Assembly: GCA_009667805.1 (NCBI GenBank) | Contig: CM019067.1 | Span: 67,440,637 to 67,504,636, forward strand | Direction: 5' to 3' | DNA: 64,000 bases | From: Leptobrachium leishanense | Taxonomy: Eukaryota > Chordata > Amphibia > Anura > Megophryidae | Shown: in pieces, positions 32,522-44,319 of the stretch | How positions within the stretch are numbered: position 1 is the stretch's first letter | Layout of the letters: every line of letters begins with the position of its first letter | Notes under the pieces: model-generated | The model's input: only the letters and a program-made list of their open reading frames with translations | The model's database searches: none | Told to the model about the DNA's origin: nothing | Made by a program: the position numbers and the translations under genes

Positions 32522-33400
32522 CAGGGTTATTCAAAGAGATCCGAATGGCTGGAGAAAGGTAACCGAATGCTGAAAATCAGCGTTCGGTTACCTTTCTTGG
32601 CCATTCGGCTATCCAGAGAGCAGGCAATTCGCCAAATCCTGGCGAATTGCCTACACATACAGTGCCTGTTCGGTGCCTGTTCGAGGGCAGTGAAATCCCC
32701 ATAAAAAAACTTCGGCTATTCGGAGAACACAAACCAGCAGTGAAAGGTTCCCCTAATTCGGTGGTTTCATTCGACAGGTTTATTCATGAGAATCCCATAG
32801 GCACCAATGTTAAAAATTTTCCCGTTTTAATTCAATATCTAATAAACCGTTCATTATAAAATTCTGCAGTATAAAGTCTCTTTATTTATAGATTTTTTAG
32901 GAAATTTTAAGCATTTTTCTTGATTTTTTTTTTTCCTTTTAGGTTTACATCTTTTTTCTGTAACAGCCCTTTTTATTATCATTCATTGGATCTTATATGT
33001 AAATTTCAGACATTTTCGCTCAGTAGTTTCTTTGCAAGCAGTGTTTCACTTTTCAAACATTCAAGCAAACTGTTTTGCTAATTTATTCACTTCACTCGTC
33101 TGCGGTCTCGGCTTTTTCCGGCGGCTTCGCTGCGTGTGATCGGCTCCTGCTCGGGTTTTTCTGGCGTCTTCGGTGGGTTAATCCGGATGTTTTTGCAGGT
33201 TTCGGCATGCATTCGCCGGGTTTTTGCGGTGACTTTTCGTCGGGTTTGCGGCAGCTTTTGCCTGCGCTTCGACGGCCCTGTGGTGCTTGCTGAATACACC
33301 GCAGGGTCGCCGAAATGGGATTGCTGAATCGGCCCGAATTGAAAAGAAGGAAAAGTCACCGAACATGCGGTGACTTTTCGATTCTCATTGAATAACCCTG
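32522..33400 (+). mobile_element. CAGGGTTATTCA element P1
   Basis: 879 bp with ends cagggttattcaaagaga and aataaccctg. Short hairpins near both ends. TA-rich flanks suggest a Tc1/mariner-type target. Non-coding. The inverted partner is P2. Confidence 0.75.
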
Positions 33401-33537
33401 ATAGTGTTTCTGTTTGCTTATTTATTTCCCTGTAATGAGGTGAATACTTTGTCTGTGATGTGCTTTAATAGCATTAAGCAGAAAATTTAAAAAATGTATC
33501 ATAAAGCCATTAATAAATGAAAATATACAGGGTTATT

Positions 33538-34420
33538 CAAAGAGAATTGAAAAGTCACCGCACGATCGGTGACTTTTCGTTCTCTTCAATTCGGTTCGAT
33601 TTGGCGATCCCATTTCGGCGACCCTGCGGTGTGTTCAGAAAGCACCACATGGCCGTCGTACTGCAGGGAAAAGCCGCCACAAACCCAACGAACACTCACC
33701 GCAAACCCGGTGAACACTCACCGAAAGCCGCAAAAACATCTGGATTTACCCTGCCGAACACGCCGGAGAAACACGAGCAGCCGCCGATCACAGCGCAGAG
33801 CAGCTGCCGGAAAAAGCCGAAACTGCAGACGAATGGAGTGAAAAAAAAACAGTACGCTTGAATATTTCAAAAGGGAAACGCTGTTTGCAAAGAAACTACA
33901 GAACGAAAATGTCTGAAATTTACATATAAGATCCAATGAATGATAATAAAAAGGGCTGTTACAGAAAAAAGAAAAGATGATTTAAAAAAAAAAACTGATT
34001 TTTTTCGCTACAAAATCCAGAAGAATGCCTAAAAGATCCTAAAAAATCTATACATAAAGAGACTTTTTACTGTAGAACATTATAATCAACAGTTGATTAG
34101 ATTTTGGATTAAACGGGAATATTTTTAACATTGAAGCCTATGGGATTCGCCTGAATAAACCTGTCGAATGAAACCACCGAACAGCAGGGCATTTCGGCAA
34201 CTTTTCACTGCTGGTTTTTAGTCTCTGAATAGACGAAGCATTGCTTCTCTATGGGGATTTCACTGCTGTCGAACAGGCACCGTATGTGCAGGCAATTCGC
34301 CAGGATTTGGCGAACTGCCTGCTCTCTGAATAGCCAAATGGCCAGGAAAGGTAAACGTACACTGAATTTCACTGTTCGGTTACTTTTCGGCCACAATTCG
34401 GATCTCTTTGAATAACCCTG
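33538..34420 (-). mobile_element. CAGGGTTATTCA element P2, inverted relative to P1
   Basis: 883 bp, same family as P1 in the opposite orientation, TA on both sides. P1 and P2 with the 137-bp spacer form a 1.9-kb imperfect inverted repeat. Part of the middle (ataaagagactttttactg) also occurs in H1 near 18380. Confidence 0.78.
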
Positions 34421-34558
34421 TAAATTAATTTACGGAAACATACTGAGATGTATCCAAACCTACTTTTCTCAGAGCAAATACATGCTGTTGAATTTACAGT
34501 AAATCTGCTTCTCTACGGTTATATATCAGATATCATCATAAATCCAGGCAGAGACCCC

Positions 34559-34827
34559 TTAACCCTTTCGCTGCTGAGCCATTTCACGCCTCTGTGCTGA
34601 GCTAATTTTTACCGGTTTCGCTCATCATGTTTAAATGCGTTTTTAAGCCATATTTTATTATATAACCCAGACATATTATATATCGTTCTTTCCGGCAGAC
34701 TCGGCAGATTCATAATATACCATTATTCTATGTATACGTCATGTCCTGCCTGTATATTATAACAAAAAATGCAATAAAATTTGAATTTTCAATCATTTAC
34801 AATGTGTAAAGTGTTTTTGTTCACATT
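34559..34827 (+). mobile_element. TTAA palindrome-array element copy C, left part
   Basis: TTAA at 34559-34562, then ccctttcgctgctgagcc and sequence collinear with copy A to ttcacatt. Interrupted by a CR1 LINE; continues at 44320. Confidence 0.85.
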
Positions 34828-37479
34828 CCACAAAGGAATATTTAAACTAGGAGGGGGGGGACAAAAGGGTAAAAATCAATCTGCCCGATTGTCCCCCAAA
34901 ACTAAATCGGAGGGTGCAAGCAACATGCGGGGAAAAAAAATGACAAGCTCAGAGTCGTGTCTATAAATGCTCGCAGTTTAGTCAATAAAATCAATGAACT
35001 GGAGGCAATGATGGCAGCTGAAAAAGTAGATTTAGTGGCGGTTAGCCGGTTACTAAGACATGGTTCAGTGAGAAAAATAACTGGAACATAACAATACCGG
35101 GGTACTCTTTATATAGAAAAGACAGAGAAGGTAGGAAAGGAGGAGGAGTGGCCCTGTATGTGAAAAACAACATAAAAACGAACCAAATAAAAGTGAGCGA
35201 GGTGAACATAGAGTCAGTTTGGGTTACGCTAACATTTGGCAATCATACAGTAGTTTGTGTAGGTGTGATCTATAGACCCCCTGGACAAGTAGAAGAGCTA
35301 GATAATCTGCTGCTTGAGGAAATAGCCAAAATGGCAATGAAGGGGGAAATTATTATCATAGGGGACTTTAATCTTCCTGATGTGAACTGGAAAACCAAAA
35401 CAGCTGGGTGCACCAGGAGTACAAATATTCTAAACTCCCTACTGGGATTATCTCTAACACAAGTAGTTGAGGAGCCGACCCGTAAAGAGGCCATATTGGA
35501 TTTAATACTCACAAATGGAGGTTTGGTATCGGACGTTGTTGTAGGTGAAAATTTGGGATCTAGTGATCACCAGTCAGTGTGGTTTAATATAAGAACAGGG
35601 ATGGTGCCGCACCACACAAAAACAAAAGTTTTAGACTTTAAAAAAACAGATTTTTCTAAAATTAGATTTTGTGTGAAGGAGTCATTATCAGACTGGAGGA
35701 GTTTAAAGGGAGTCCAGGAGAAATGGGATTATTTAAAGGAAGCATTATTGAAGGCCACAGGCAATTGCATTCGGCTTGTTAGCAAAAACAAAAAAGGGAA
35801 GAAACCACTGTGGTACTCTGCAGAAGTGGCCAAAATAGTGTAGAACAAAAAGACAGCATTCAATAATTATAAAAAAACTCAGAGGAAAGAAGATAGTCAA
35901 ACCTATAAGATTAGGCAGAAAGAGGAAAAGCAATTTAAAAGGGCTTCCAAAGCACACGCAGAAGAGAAAATAGCTCAGTCAGTAGAAAAGGGGGACAAAA
36001 CATTTTATAGATACATAAACGAGAAAAAGAAAAGTAAAACAAGGATTAGTTAGATTAAAAACAAAGGAAGGAAGGTATGTAGAAGAGGATAAAAGTCTCG
36101 CTGACTGCCTCAATGAATATTTTTGTTCAGTCTTTGCAGAAGAAAAGGAAGGAAAGGGACCTCAGTTAGGAGAAAACACTAACGAGACATTTACATATCA
36201 GTTTACAGAGGAGGAGGTTCTACAGCAGCTGTCTAAAGTAAAGACAAATAAGTCAATGGGGCCTGATGGGATCCACCCTAAATTATTAAAAGAGCTCAGT
36301 GATGTAATAGCAAAACCATTAACAGATTTATTTAACCAATCCTTGCTAACGGGAGTCGTCCCAGAAGACTGGAAATTAGCAAATGTTGTGCCCATTTACA
36401 AGAAGGGTAGTAGGGAGGAATCGGGGAACTATAGGCCAGTTAGTTTTACGTCAGTAGTGGGGAAATTAATCGAAACCAGGTTAAAGGAAAGGATTGTTGA
36501 ACATCTAAAAACACATAGATTACAGGATCAGAAACAACATGGGTTTACCTCAGGGAGATCATGCCAAACTAATCTTATTGATTTTTTTGATTGGGTAACA
36601 AAAATAATAGACACAAGTGGTGCAGTAGACATTGCTTATTTAGATTTCAGTAAGGCTTTTGATACTGTTCCGCATAGAAGGCTTATCAATAAATTGCAAT
36701 CTTTGAGCTTGGATTCCAATATTGTTGAATGGATTAGGCAGTGGCTGAGTGACAGGCAACAGAGGGTTGTGGTAAATGGAGTTTATTCGGCGCAAGGTCT
36801 TGTTACCAGTGGGGTACCTCAGGGGTCAGTACTTGGACCCATTCTCTTTAATATTTTTATTAGTGATATTGCAGAAGGTATTAATTAGGGATGAGCCGAA
36901 CACTCCCCGAGTTCGGTTTGAGCCCGAACTCAAATTTCCCATTTGTTCGGGTCCGAACCCGAACCCGAACCCGAACTCGAACCCAATGCAAGTCAATGGG
37001 GCTGAAAATTCAGTTTTTAGAGTGCCCTCCAAGAGGGCATATATGCTACATATTTGCCATAAAAGGTGTATGGGGGTCTGGGTAGTGCCCTGGGGGACAG
37101 GAAACAAGAACAAAAAGTAAAAAAAAAAACGTTTTTAAAGGGACAGTGAGTTTTCCATGAAATAAGGGTTAAAAATAAAAAACAAAAGTTCCTTCAAATA
37201 TCGTGCCTAGGAGGTCCCCATAACCTGCCCGTGAAGTGGCGGATTTCTAGGATTTATAGAAACACTTAAAAACAAAAAAATGACGTTTCATATGATGGTA
37301 AATGCTTTTCCTTTAATCTATCCATAAACAACTGCTTGGGGTGGCAGTCTGTATGAAAAGAGGAGACATTTTCGTACACGCAGAAAACGTTTACTGATTT
37401 TTTTGGCTAAATTATTGTGAAATATATGCAGGCTTTGGATGAAAGTAACAATAGGAGCTTTAAAATTGGTCCTTTAGCG

Positions 37480-38590
37480 TCCCCAAGAGTGCCGTCACAC
37501 CGTAACCGTAATTCTGGTCAAGGCGTCAGTGCACCCAGATATTGTGCCTTTAATGCCAGGCCAGCAAGTATCATCATACAGTAACCCTCTGTGGTATTGT
37601 GGAAGAATGCAGGGGTGGACCATGTGGTCCTATTTTGAAAAGATATGATTCTGGTCAAGGCGTCAGTGCACCCAGATATTGTGCCTTTAATGCCAGGCCA
37701 GCAAGTATCATCATACAGTAACCCAAATACACCCCAGCCCGCTCCCTAAGGTCAAAAAGCGACCTGCGCCTAGCTTCTCCCTGCATCACCTCTTCCCATG
37801 ATAGACTGCAGGATTTCTCACGCGCAGCCCCCACTCTCTGGAACGCTCTCCCTTGTACTGTCAGACTTTCCCCTAATTTCTCTTCCTTCAAACGCTCCCT
37901 TAAATCATTCCTATTTAGGGAAGCCAACCACCCAACTCACTGACGCAACCATCAATCACTCTCACCTTGCAGTCCTCTCCTCCTGTTTCCAACCCCAACC
38001 CTTCTAGATTGTGAGTTCCTACGGGAATAGGGCCCTCATCTCCTCCTGTACTGTTTGTCAAATGTTGTTCATTGTATTGTATTGTAACCCTGTCTATACT
38101 GTGCCTATTGTACAGCGCTGCGGAATATGCTGGCGCTTTATAAATAAAGAATAATAATAATAATAATAATAACCCCTCTGTGGTATTGTGGAAGAGTGCA
38201 GGGGTGGACCATGTGGTCCTATATTGAAAAGATATGATTCTGGTCAAGGCGTCAGTGCACCCAGATATTGTGCCTTTAATGCCAGGCCAGCAAGTATCAT
38301 CATACAGTAACCCCTCTGTGGTATTGTGGAAGAATGCAGGGGTGGACCTTGCGGTCCTATATTGAAAAGTTTTTGATCTGGTAATGGGCGTCAGTGCACC
38401 CAGATATTGTGCCTTTGGTGCCAGGCCAGCAAGTATCATCATACAGTAACCCCTCTGTGGTATTATGGAAGAGTGCAGGGTTGGACCCTGCTGTTCAAAA
38501 AATTAAAGTGATATAAATCTGGCACAGGCGTCAGTGCAGCCAAATGCCTTTCATGGCAGCAAGTGCATTCACACCGTAACCCTTTTGTGG
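37480..38590 (-). repeat. 135-bp subterminal tandem repeats of H2
   Basis: About five units of 135-145 bp starting around 37514, 37649, 38237, 38372 and 38517 (consensus words tctggtcaaggcgtcagtgc and ctctgtggtattgtggaaga). The second is split by an L2 fragment. H4 has the same array at 62930-63610. Confidence 0.88.
37724..38172 (+). mobile_element. L2 3' fragment inside the H2 repeats
   Basis: Coding remnant includes LRSKSDLRLASPCITSSH and FSRAAPTLWNALPCTVRLSP, ending gctgcggaatatgctggcgc with (aat)n. It keeps about 110 bp that the copy at 14149-17155 lacks near 16915. Splits a 135-bp repeat. Confidence 0.88.
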
Positions 38591-38639
38591 TATTGTGGAA
38601 GAGTTCAGTGCTGGAGGTTTTGTGCATGCAGAAGACATA

Positions 38640-41600
38640 CCCGATCTATTCCGTTACTTCGACATCAGGGGATTGATAGCTGCTGATCCAGGACTGATTC
38701 ATTTTTATAAATGTCAGCCGGTCTACAGAGTCGGTGGACAGACGCACTCTTTTGTCTGTGACAAAAACTCCAGCGGCACTGAACGTCTTTTCGGAAAGCA
38801 CGCTAGATGAAGGGCAACCTAGTAGCTGCATAGCATATTGGCTAAATTCTGGCCAGTGATCCAATCTCAACACCCAGTAAGCCAGTGGATCATCTGCTGG
38901 AAAGGTATCCAGGTCTGCCCTTGCCCCTAGGTAGTCCTGCACCATATGGTGAAGACGCTGGCAATGGTGCCTACATTTGACGTCCCATGGCGTTGAGGAC
39001 TAAAAAAAATTAAAAAAGCATCAGTCAAGCGGCCCTGGCCTTCACCACTATTCCTCTGATCACCCGCAGCCTCAGAAGCACGTGTGTCAGCACTTGGTAA
39101 TCTACCAGTGCCTGGAAAGGTGTTACACAAGTGTCGCTTTAGAGCGTCCTCAAGTATTTTCATCCTGTGCTCCCTCTGTGCGGGCAGGATGAGCTATGCA
39201 AACTTCCCCTTGTATCGTGGATAAAGAAGGGTTGCCAACCAGTAATGATCCCTCTCCTTGACAGCACGAATCCTGGGGTCCTTTAGCAGGCTTTGCATCA
39301 TTAGGGAGCCCATGCAGCGTAGGTTGGAGGTGGCATTAGCTTCCGAGTCTTCCTGGTCAATGAGGATGACCGTATCGTGCACTTCCTCCTCCCAGCCACG
39401 CACTAGCCCTTCTGTTTCTGGGCACACAAACCCTCCCTTGAGGAATCCCCACCTTCAATGACCCCACTACTTAAATATTCCTCCTGCTCCTCATCCTCCT
39501 CCTGTCTGATCTGAGTAGGACCCGCTGGAATGCTGTCTGCGGAAAAACTGGGGACTTGAGAGCTAGGGAAGGCCTCCTCTTCCTCCCGCTGCTCTGCCTC
39601 TAGAGCCACATCTATAATTCCCCGCAGAGTGTGCTCCAGCAGGAACACTAAAGGAATTGTGTCACTGATGCATGCACTGTCCCTGCTCACCATCCTCGTT
39701 GCCTCCTCAAATGGTGACAGTAGAGTGCATGCATCCTTGATCATCAGCCACTGCGGGGGGAAAAAAACCAAGTTGACCTGAACCTGTCCTTGTGCCATAC
39801 TCACACAGGTATGATGGCCCTCTGCTGCTTGTGCAGATGCTGCAGCATTGCTAATGTCGAGTTCCACCTGGTGGGCATGTCACAGATCAGACAGTTTGTG
39901 GGAAGGTGGAACTCTCTTTCAATTTCTGCCAGGCGAACGCTTGCTGGGAATGACCGTCTGAAGTGGCTGCAGACTTTTCTGGCCTGGATGAGAAGCTCTG
40001 GCAGCCCTGGGTACCTGGTTAGGAAACGCTGTACCACCAGATTTGGGACGTGTGCTAGGCATGGTACATGCGTCAATTTACCCTTGCGTAGGGTGGAGAG
40101 GAGGTTGCTGCCATTATCGCAGACGATCATTCCCAGCTCAAGCTGGCGTGGTGTTAACCATCTCTGCACCTGCCCCTGCAGAGCTGACAAAATTTCAGAC
40201 CCGGTGTGGCTCCTGTCCCCTAAACAAACCAGCTCAAGCACAGTATGGCATCTTTTTACTTGAGCCATTGCGTAGACCCTGTCAGGCGTCGGTTTAACTG
40301 CCACTTCACCAGAGACAGAGAAGGAGGAGGAGGAAGAGGTGGTGGTGGTGGAGCAGACAGACCTCATACAAGCAGCTTTCTGGAGGCATGGTGGATGAAC
40401 AAGCTCCAGCACAGAGCCCTATCTTGGATCCCTCCCAGCTGCAATCAGAGTTACCCAGTGTGCCGTGAAGGAAATGTAACGACCCTCTCCATGCTTGCTG
40501 GACCACGTGTCTAAAGTCACTTGCACCTTGCTGCTGACTGCCGTTGCCAATAACTCGATAACATTGTCTTCCACGTGCTGGTATAGTGCTGGAATGGCCT
40601 TGCGTGAAAAGTAATGGCGTTTTGGAACCTGCCACTGTGGTACAGCACATTCAGCAAATTCACGGAAGGGAGCAGAGTCCACCAGCTGGAAAGGCAGCAG
40701 CTGCAATGCGAGTAATTTTGCTAAGCTGGCATTTAAACGCTGTGCTTGGGGATGGTTGGGACTATATTTTTTCTTTCACTGCAGCAGCTGCGGCAACGTA
40801 ATCTGACTGCGTAAATCTTCAGCTACTGGGATGATGTCACATTGTGAGGAAGGACCTGGTACATCCATTACTGTAGCATCATCCCTGTCGGTGGAGGTTG
40901 TAAGCAATGACATGGCAGGACATACAGTGGGGGTAGACACAGATGAGGAGGAGGAGGACCTACGCAAAGTTTTGCGCAAACGGGATGTGTGGCACTTATT
41001 CATATGTCGCCTCAAGCACGTGGTACCCAAGTGTCCGGTATCTTTCCCACGCTTAAGCATCATCTGACATAGATTACAAATAGCAACGCTGCGCTCTACT
41101 GCACATTTCTTAAAGAACTCCCAGACAACAGAGTTCCTGCATGTGTTCTTTGAGACAACAGCACTCTGCACCGGAGCAGCTCTGACATGTGATGCCTTGG
41201 ACTGGCTAGTGCTACGGTTGGTCACAGAGGATGTTGTGCCTCGTGTTTGCTGTGCCTCCTTCTCCCCCCTCTTCCTCACTTAATTCCTCTGTTCGATCTG
41301 GCACCCAGGTGGAGTCAGTGACCTCATCATCATTGTCATCATCACCCCCTATCTCCTCGTCACTGGAGCCAACTTGGCAGTATGCTGCAGCTGCTGGGGC
41401 AACATGAGTGCCAGTTATTTGTGTGTCATCACTGGCACCCCCTTCCTCTAGGTTGATTATACTCCCTTCCTCAACCTCAGAGATTGAATCAGAGCACTGT
41501 ACTTGCTGCGCATCCTCAAGCAGCATGTCACTCTCATTGTAGTCAAACAATTCAGCTGACTCCTCCGTGTGTGATAGCGAGGCTACGGCAGGATTAGCTG

Positions 41601-41895
41601 TGGACATGGAGGCTGCATTAGATGCTTTGGCAGCTGAGGTGGACTGTAAAGCACTAGAAGCCTGGCTGGCAGAGGACTCGGAGGATGAGGATGGCCTGGT
41701 TAGCCATTCCACCAAGTCCTCTGTATGTTGCTGCTGCTTAAGACAGCCAGCACCAGTTAGAAAGGACAAGCATGCCCCTGCAGAGGATGCACCACGTCCA
41801 CCACGACCAGAGGCACAGCCTCCCGACACAGGGGCTGCTTGCCCTCTTATCTGTGTCTGGGAGCGTCTGCCTGTCCTTTTTGTTCTTTCAGACAT
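38640..41895 (-). pseudogene. hAT transposase (zf-BED type), multiply broken
   Basis: hAT transposases cut and paste the element and join 8-bp staggered targets. Start: ATG at 41895 (MSERTKRTGRRS), then a Ser/acidic-rich N-terminus. After a frameshift near 41270 comes the BED zinc finger, VVWEFFKKCAVERSVAICNL and CLRRHMNKCH (41140-41000). The catalytic-fold region is in pieces: VTLDTWSSKHGEGRYISFTA (40530), VCDNGSNLLSTL (40110), DMPTRWNSTLAML (39860), LLSPFEEATRMVS (39720), LATLLYPRYKGKF (39220). The C-terminal dimerisation motif is SSVLSEKTFSAAGVFVTDKR (38790). At least five frame breaks separate these, so no active protein is expected. Confidence 0.9.
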
Positions 41896-41989
41896 GGTGA
41901 GTGATATATAGATTAATATATACAGAACTCTGATTCAACTCTGGTATAAAGATTTAAAGAACTCTGGTATAACTCAGTGAGACACAATG

Positions 41990-42960
41990 ATAGCTGGCAG
42001 CCAGTGACAAGAGACAGATCACCTCAATTCACAAATGTTTTGTAGAAATTAGTGAGCCCCAAAATACTGCGTGGTACTGGATGTGTGACGAGACACAGAT
42101 CACCTCAATTCCCAATGTTTTGTAGAAATTTGTGACCCCCAAAATACTTGCTGGCAGTGACAAGAGACAGATCACCTCAATTCACAAATGTTTTAAAGAA
42201 ATTAGTGAGCCCCAAAATACAGCGTGGTACTGGATGTGTGACGAGACACAGATCACCTCAATTCCCAAATGTTTTGTAGAAATTAGTGAGCCCCAAAATA
42301 ATGCGTGGTACTGGATGTGTGACGAGACACAGATCACCTCAATTCACAAATGTTTTGTAGAAATTAGTGAGCCCCAAAATACTGCGTGGTACTGGATGTG
42401 TGACGAGACACAGATCACCTCAATTCACAAATGTTTTGTAGAAATTTGTGACCCCCAAAATACTTGCTGGCAGTGACAAGAGACAGATCACCTCAATTCA
42501 CAAATGTTTTAAAGAAATTAGTGAGCCCCAAAATACAGCGTGGTACTGGATGTGTGACAAGACACAGATCACCTCAATTCCCAAATGTTTTGTAGAAATT
42601 AGTGAGCCCCAAAATAATGCGTGGTACTGGATGTGTGACAAGACACAGATCACCTGAATTCACAAATGTTTTAAAGAAATTAGTGAGCCCCAAAATACTG
42701 CGTGGTACTGGATGTGTGACGAGACACAGATCACCTCAATTCCCAAATGTTTTGTAGAAATTTGTGACCCCCAAAATACTGCGTTGTACTGGCTGTGTGA
42801 CAAGACACAGATCACCTCAATTCACAAATGTTTTAAAGAAATTAGTGAGCCCCAAAAAGATTTGCTGGCACAGTGACAAGACCCAGAAGATCACCTCAAT
42901 TCACAAATGTTTTAAAGAGAGTTGTAAACCCCAAAAAAACTTGCTGGCACAGTGACAAGA
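41990..42960 (-). repeat. 81-bp tandem repeats in the H2 5' leader
   Basis: About 12 units (75-85 bp, commonly 81) built on atcacctcaattcacaaatg and gagccccaaaatac. Since 81 is a multiple of three, a spurious plus-strand frame with a 27-residue period runs through it. H3 has about three related units at 61210-61460. Confidence 0.9.
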
Positions 42961-43105
42961 CACACCTCACCTAAATTCCCTGATATTTGGTAGAAATGAG
43001 ACCCCCCCAGACCCCCCCAGTAGCGTGGCAGACCGGCAGTAACAAGACACAACTATCTCCTTTGAAATCTCCTCTGAAATGCGTGCAGAATCGGCGCGTG
43101 GAAAC

Positions 43106-43116
43106 GTTATATAGTG
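43106..43116 (-). promoter_or_regulatory. TATA-like box of the hAT H2 5' region
   Basis: The minus strand reads ctatataacg about 200 bp inside the 5' terminus. The same context (cagcacactatata) occurs at 61156-61169 in H3, so the motif is conserved between copies. Confidence 0.5.
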
Positions 43117-44319
43117 TGCTGCAGGACTTAGCTCTGTGAGCCCATGATTGGGCAAAATTTGCCCAATCAGGACTCTGAGCGGTGATTGGCATAGTGTTGA
43201 ACCAGTCTTGCACCAGACCTGTGGTCAGGTGCAAGGCTGTAGCCAATTACGAGCTTCAGGCCAGTGGGAAAATGCATTGTGGTCCATTGTGGTCGAACAT
43301 GCGGCGAACACTCGGAAATGTTCGGTGTTCGCGATTTCATCGAACAGGCCAAGTTCGGGTCGAACCCCGAACTGTCCGAACCCGAACTGCTCATCCCTAG
43401 TATTAATGGAAAAGTATGTCTTTTTGCTGATGACACAAAGATTTGCAACAGGGTTGACGTTCCTGGAGGCATCAGCCAAATGACAAATGATTTAGGTAAA
43501 CTAAAAAAATGGTGGGAGCTGTGGCAATTGAGTTTTAATGTGGATAAGTGCAAGATAATGCACCTGGGATGTAAAAACCCAAGGGCTGAATATAGAATAT
43601 TTGATACAGTCCTAACCTCAACATCTGAGGAAAGGGATTTAGGGGTTATTATTTCAGAGGATCTAAGGGTAAGTAGTCAATGTAATAGAGCAGCAGGAAA
43701 TTCTAGCAGAATGCTTGGTTGTGTAGGGAGAGGTATTAGCAGTAGGAAAAGGGAAGTGCTCATGCCACTGTACAGAGCACTGGTGAGACCTCACTTGGAG
43801 TACTGTGTGCAGTACTGGAGACCGTATCTCCAGAAGGATATAGACATCTTAGAGAGAGTTCAGAGAAGGGCTACTAAAATGGTGTACGGCTTGAAGGAGA
43901 AAAGTTACCAGGAAAGGCTTAATGATCTTAACATGTACAGCTTGGAAAAAAGACGAGACAGAGGAGATATGATAGAAACATTTAAATACATAAAGGGAAT
44001 CCACAAGGTAGAGGAAGGGAGTATATTTAAAAGGAAGCAAAGTAGCAAAACAAGAGGACATGGTCTTAGATTAGAGGGGCAAAGGTTTAAAAGTAACATC
44101 AGGAAGCATTATTTTACTGAGAGGGTGGTGGATACATGGAACAACCTTCCAGTTGAAGTGGTAGAGGCCAAAACAGTAATTGAATTTAAGCAAGCATGGG
44201 ATAGGCAAAAGGCTATCCTAAACAAAAGATAAATCCAGGTAAAGTATCCATGTAATTGGGCAGACTAGATGGGCCGAAAGGTTCTTATCTGCCGACATTT
44301 TTCTATGTTTCTATGTTTC

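Larger units (their letters stand above)
36886..43399 (-). mobile_element. hAT copy H2, 6.5 kb, formerly autonomous
   Basis: Perfect 8-bp target duplication gtattaat (36878-36885, 43400-43407). Ends tagggatgagccgaacac and, inward from the right, tagggatgagcagttcggg. The transposase lies on the minus strand, so the 5' end is at the right. From 5' to 3': terminal region with TATA box, 81-bp tandem repeats (42960-41990), transposase pseudogene, 135-bp tandem repeats with an L2 insertion, and a 3' region shared with H1, H3 and H4. Inserted in CR1 ORF2. Confidence 0.93.
34930..44232 (+). pseudogene. CR1 ORF2 (endonuclease-reverse transcriptase), broken
   Basis: ORF2 of CR1 nicks DNA and reverse-transcribes the element. 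Endonuclease: INARSLVNKINELEA (34965), a frameshift near 35045, CVGVIYRPPGQ (35257), IIIIGDFNLPDVNW (35350), LGSSDHQSVWFNI (35555). Polymerase: [12 protein letters not shown] (36253), [13 protein letters not shown] (36637), [16 protein letters not shown] (36804). The hAT H2 interrupts after SDIAEGI; the frame resumes at 43408 with KVCLFADDTKICN (catalytic FADD), then LEYCVQYWRPYLQKDI and LPVEVVEAKTV. Damage also includes a stop at 35841 and a frame break near 36050. It reads in the same frame across the H2 site once H2 and one duplicate octamer are discounted. Confidence 0.88.
34828..44319 (+). mobile_element. CR1 LINE, 5'-truncated, split by hAT H2
   Basis: Coding parts at 34930-36885 and 43408-44232, then a 3' end gggccgaaaggttcttatct with tandem ctatgttt units, the classic CR1 terminus. 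Inserted in TTAA copy C between ttcacatt and taacatgcg, without an obvious target duplication, as usual for CR1. Without H2 it is about 2.98 kb. Confidence 0.9.

Noticed and set aside
32522..34420. P1-P2 as one large foldback transposon
   Set aside because: Each half has its own complete pair of cagggttattc ends, so two inverted neighbours fit better.
36826..37113. Minus-strand open frame in the hAT 3' region
   Set aside because: Same frame appears broken in H1, H3 and H4; it is terminal transposon sequence.
42132..42476. Plus-strand open frame with a 27-residue repeat
   Set aside because: Product of the 81-bp tandem repeats, antisense to the hAT transposase; no family resemblance.
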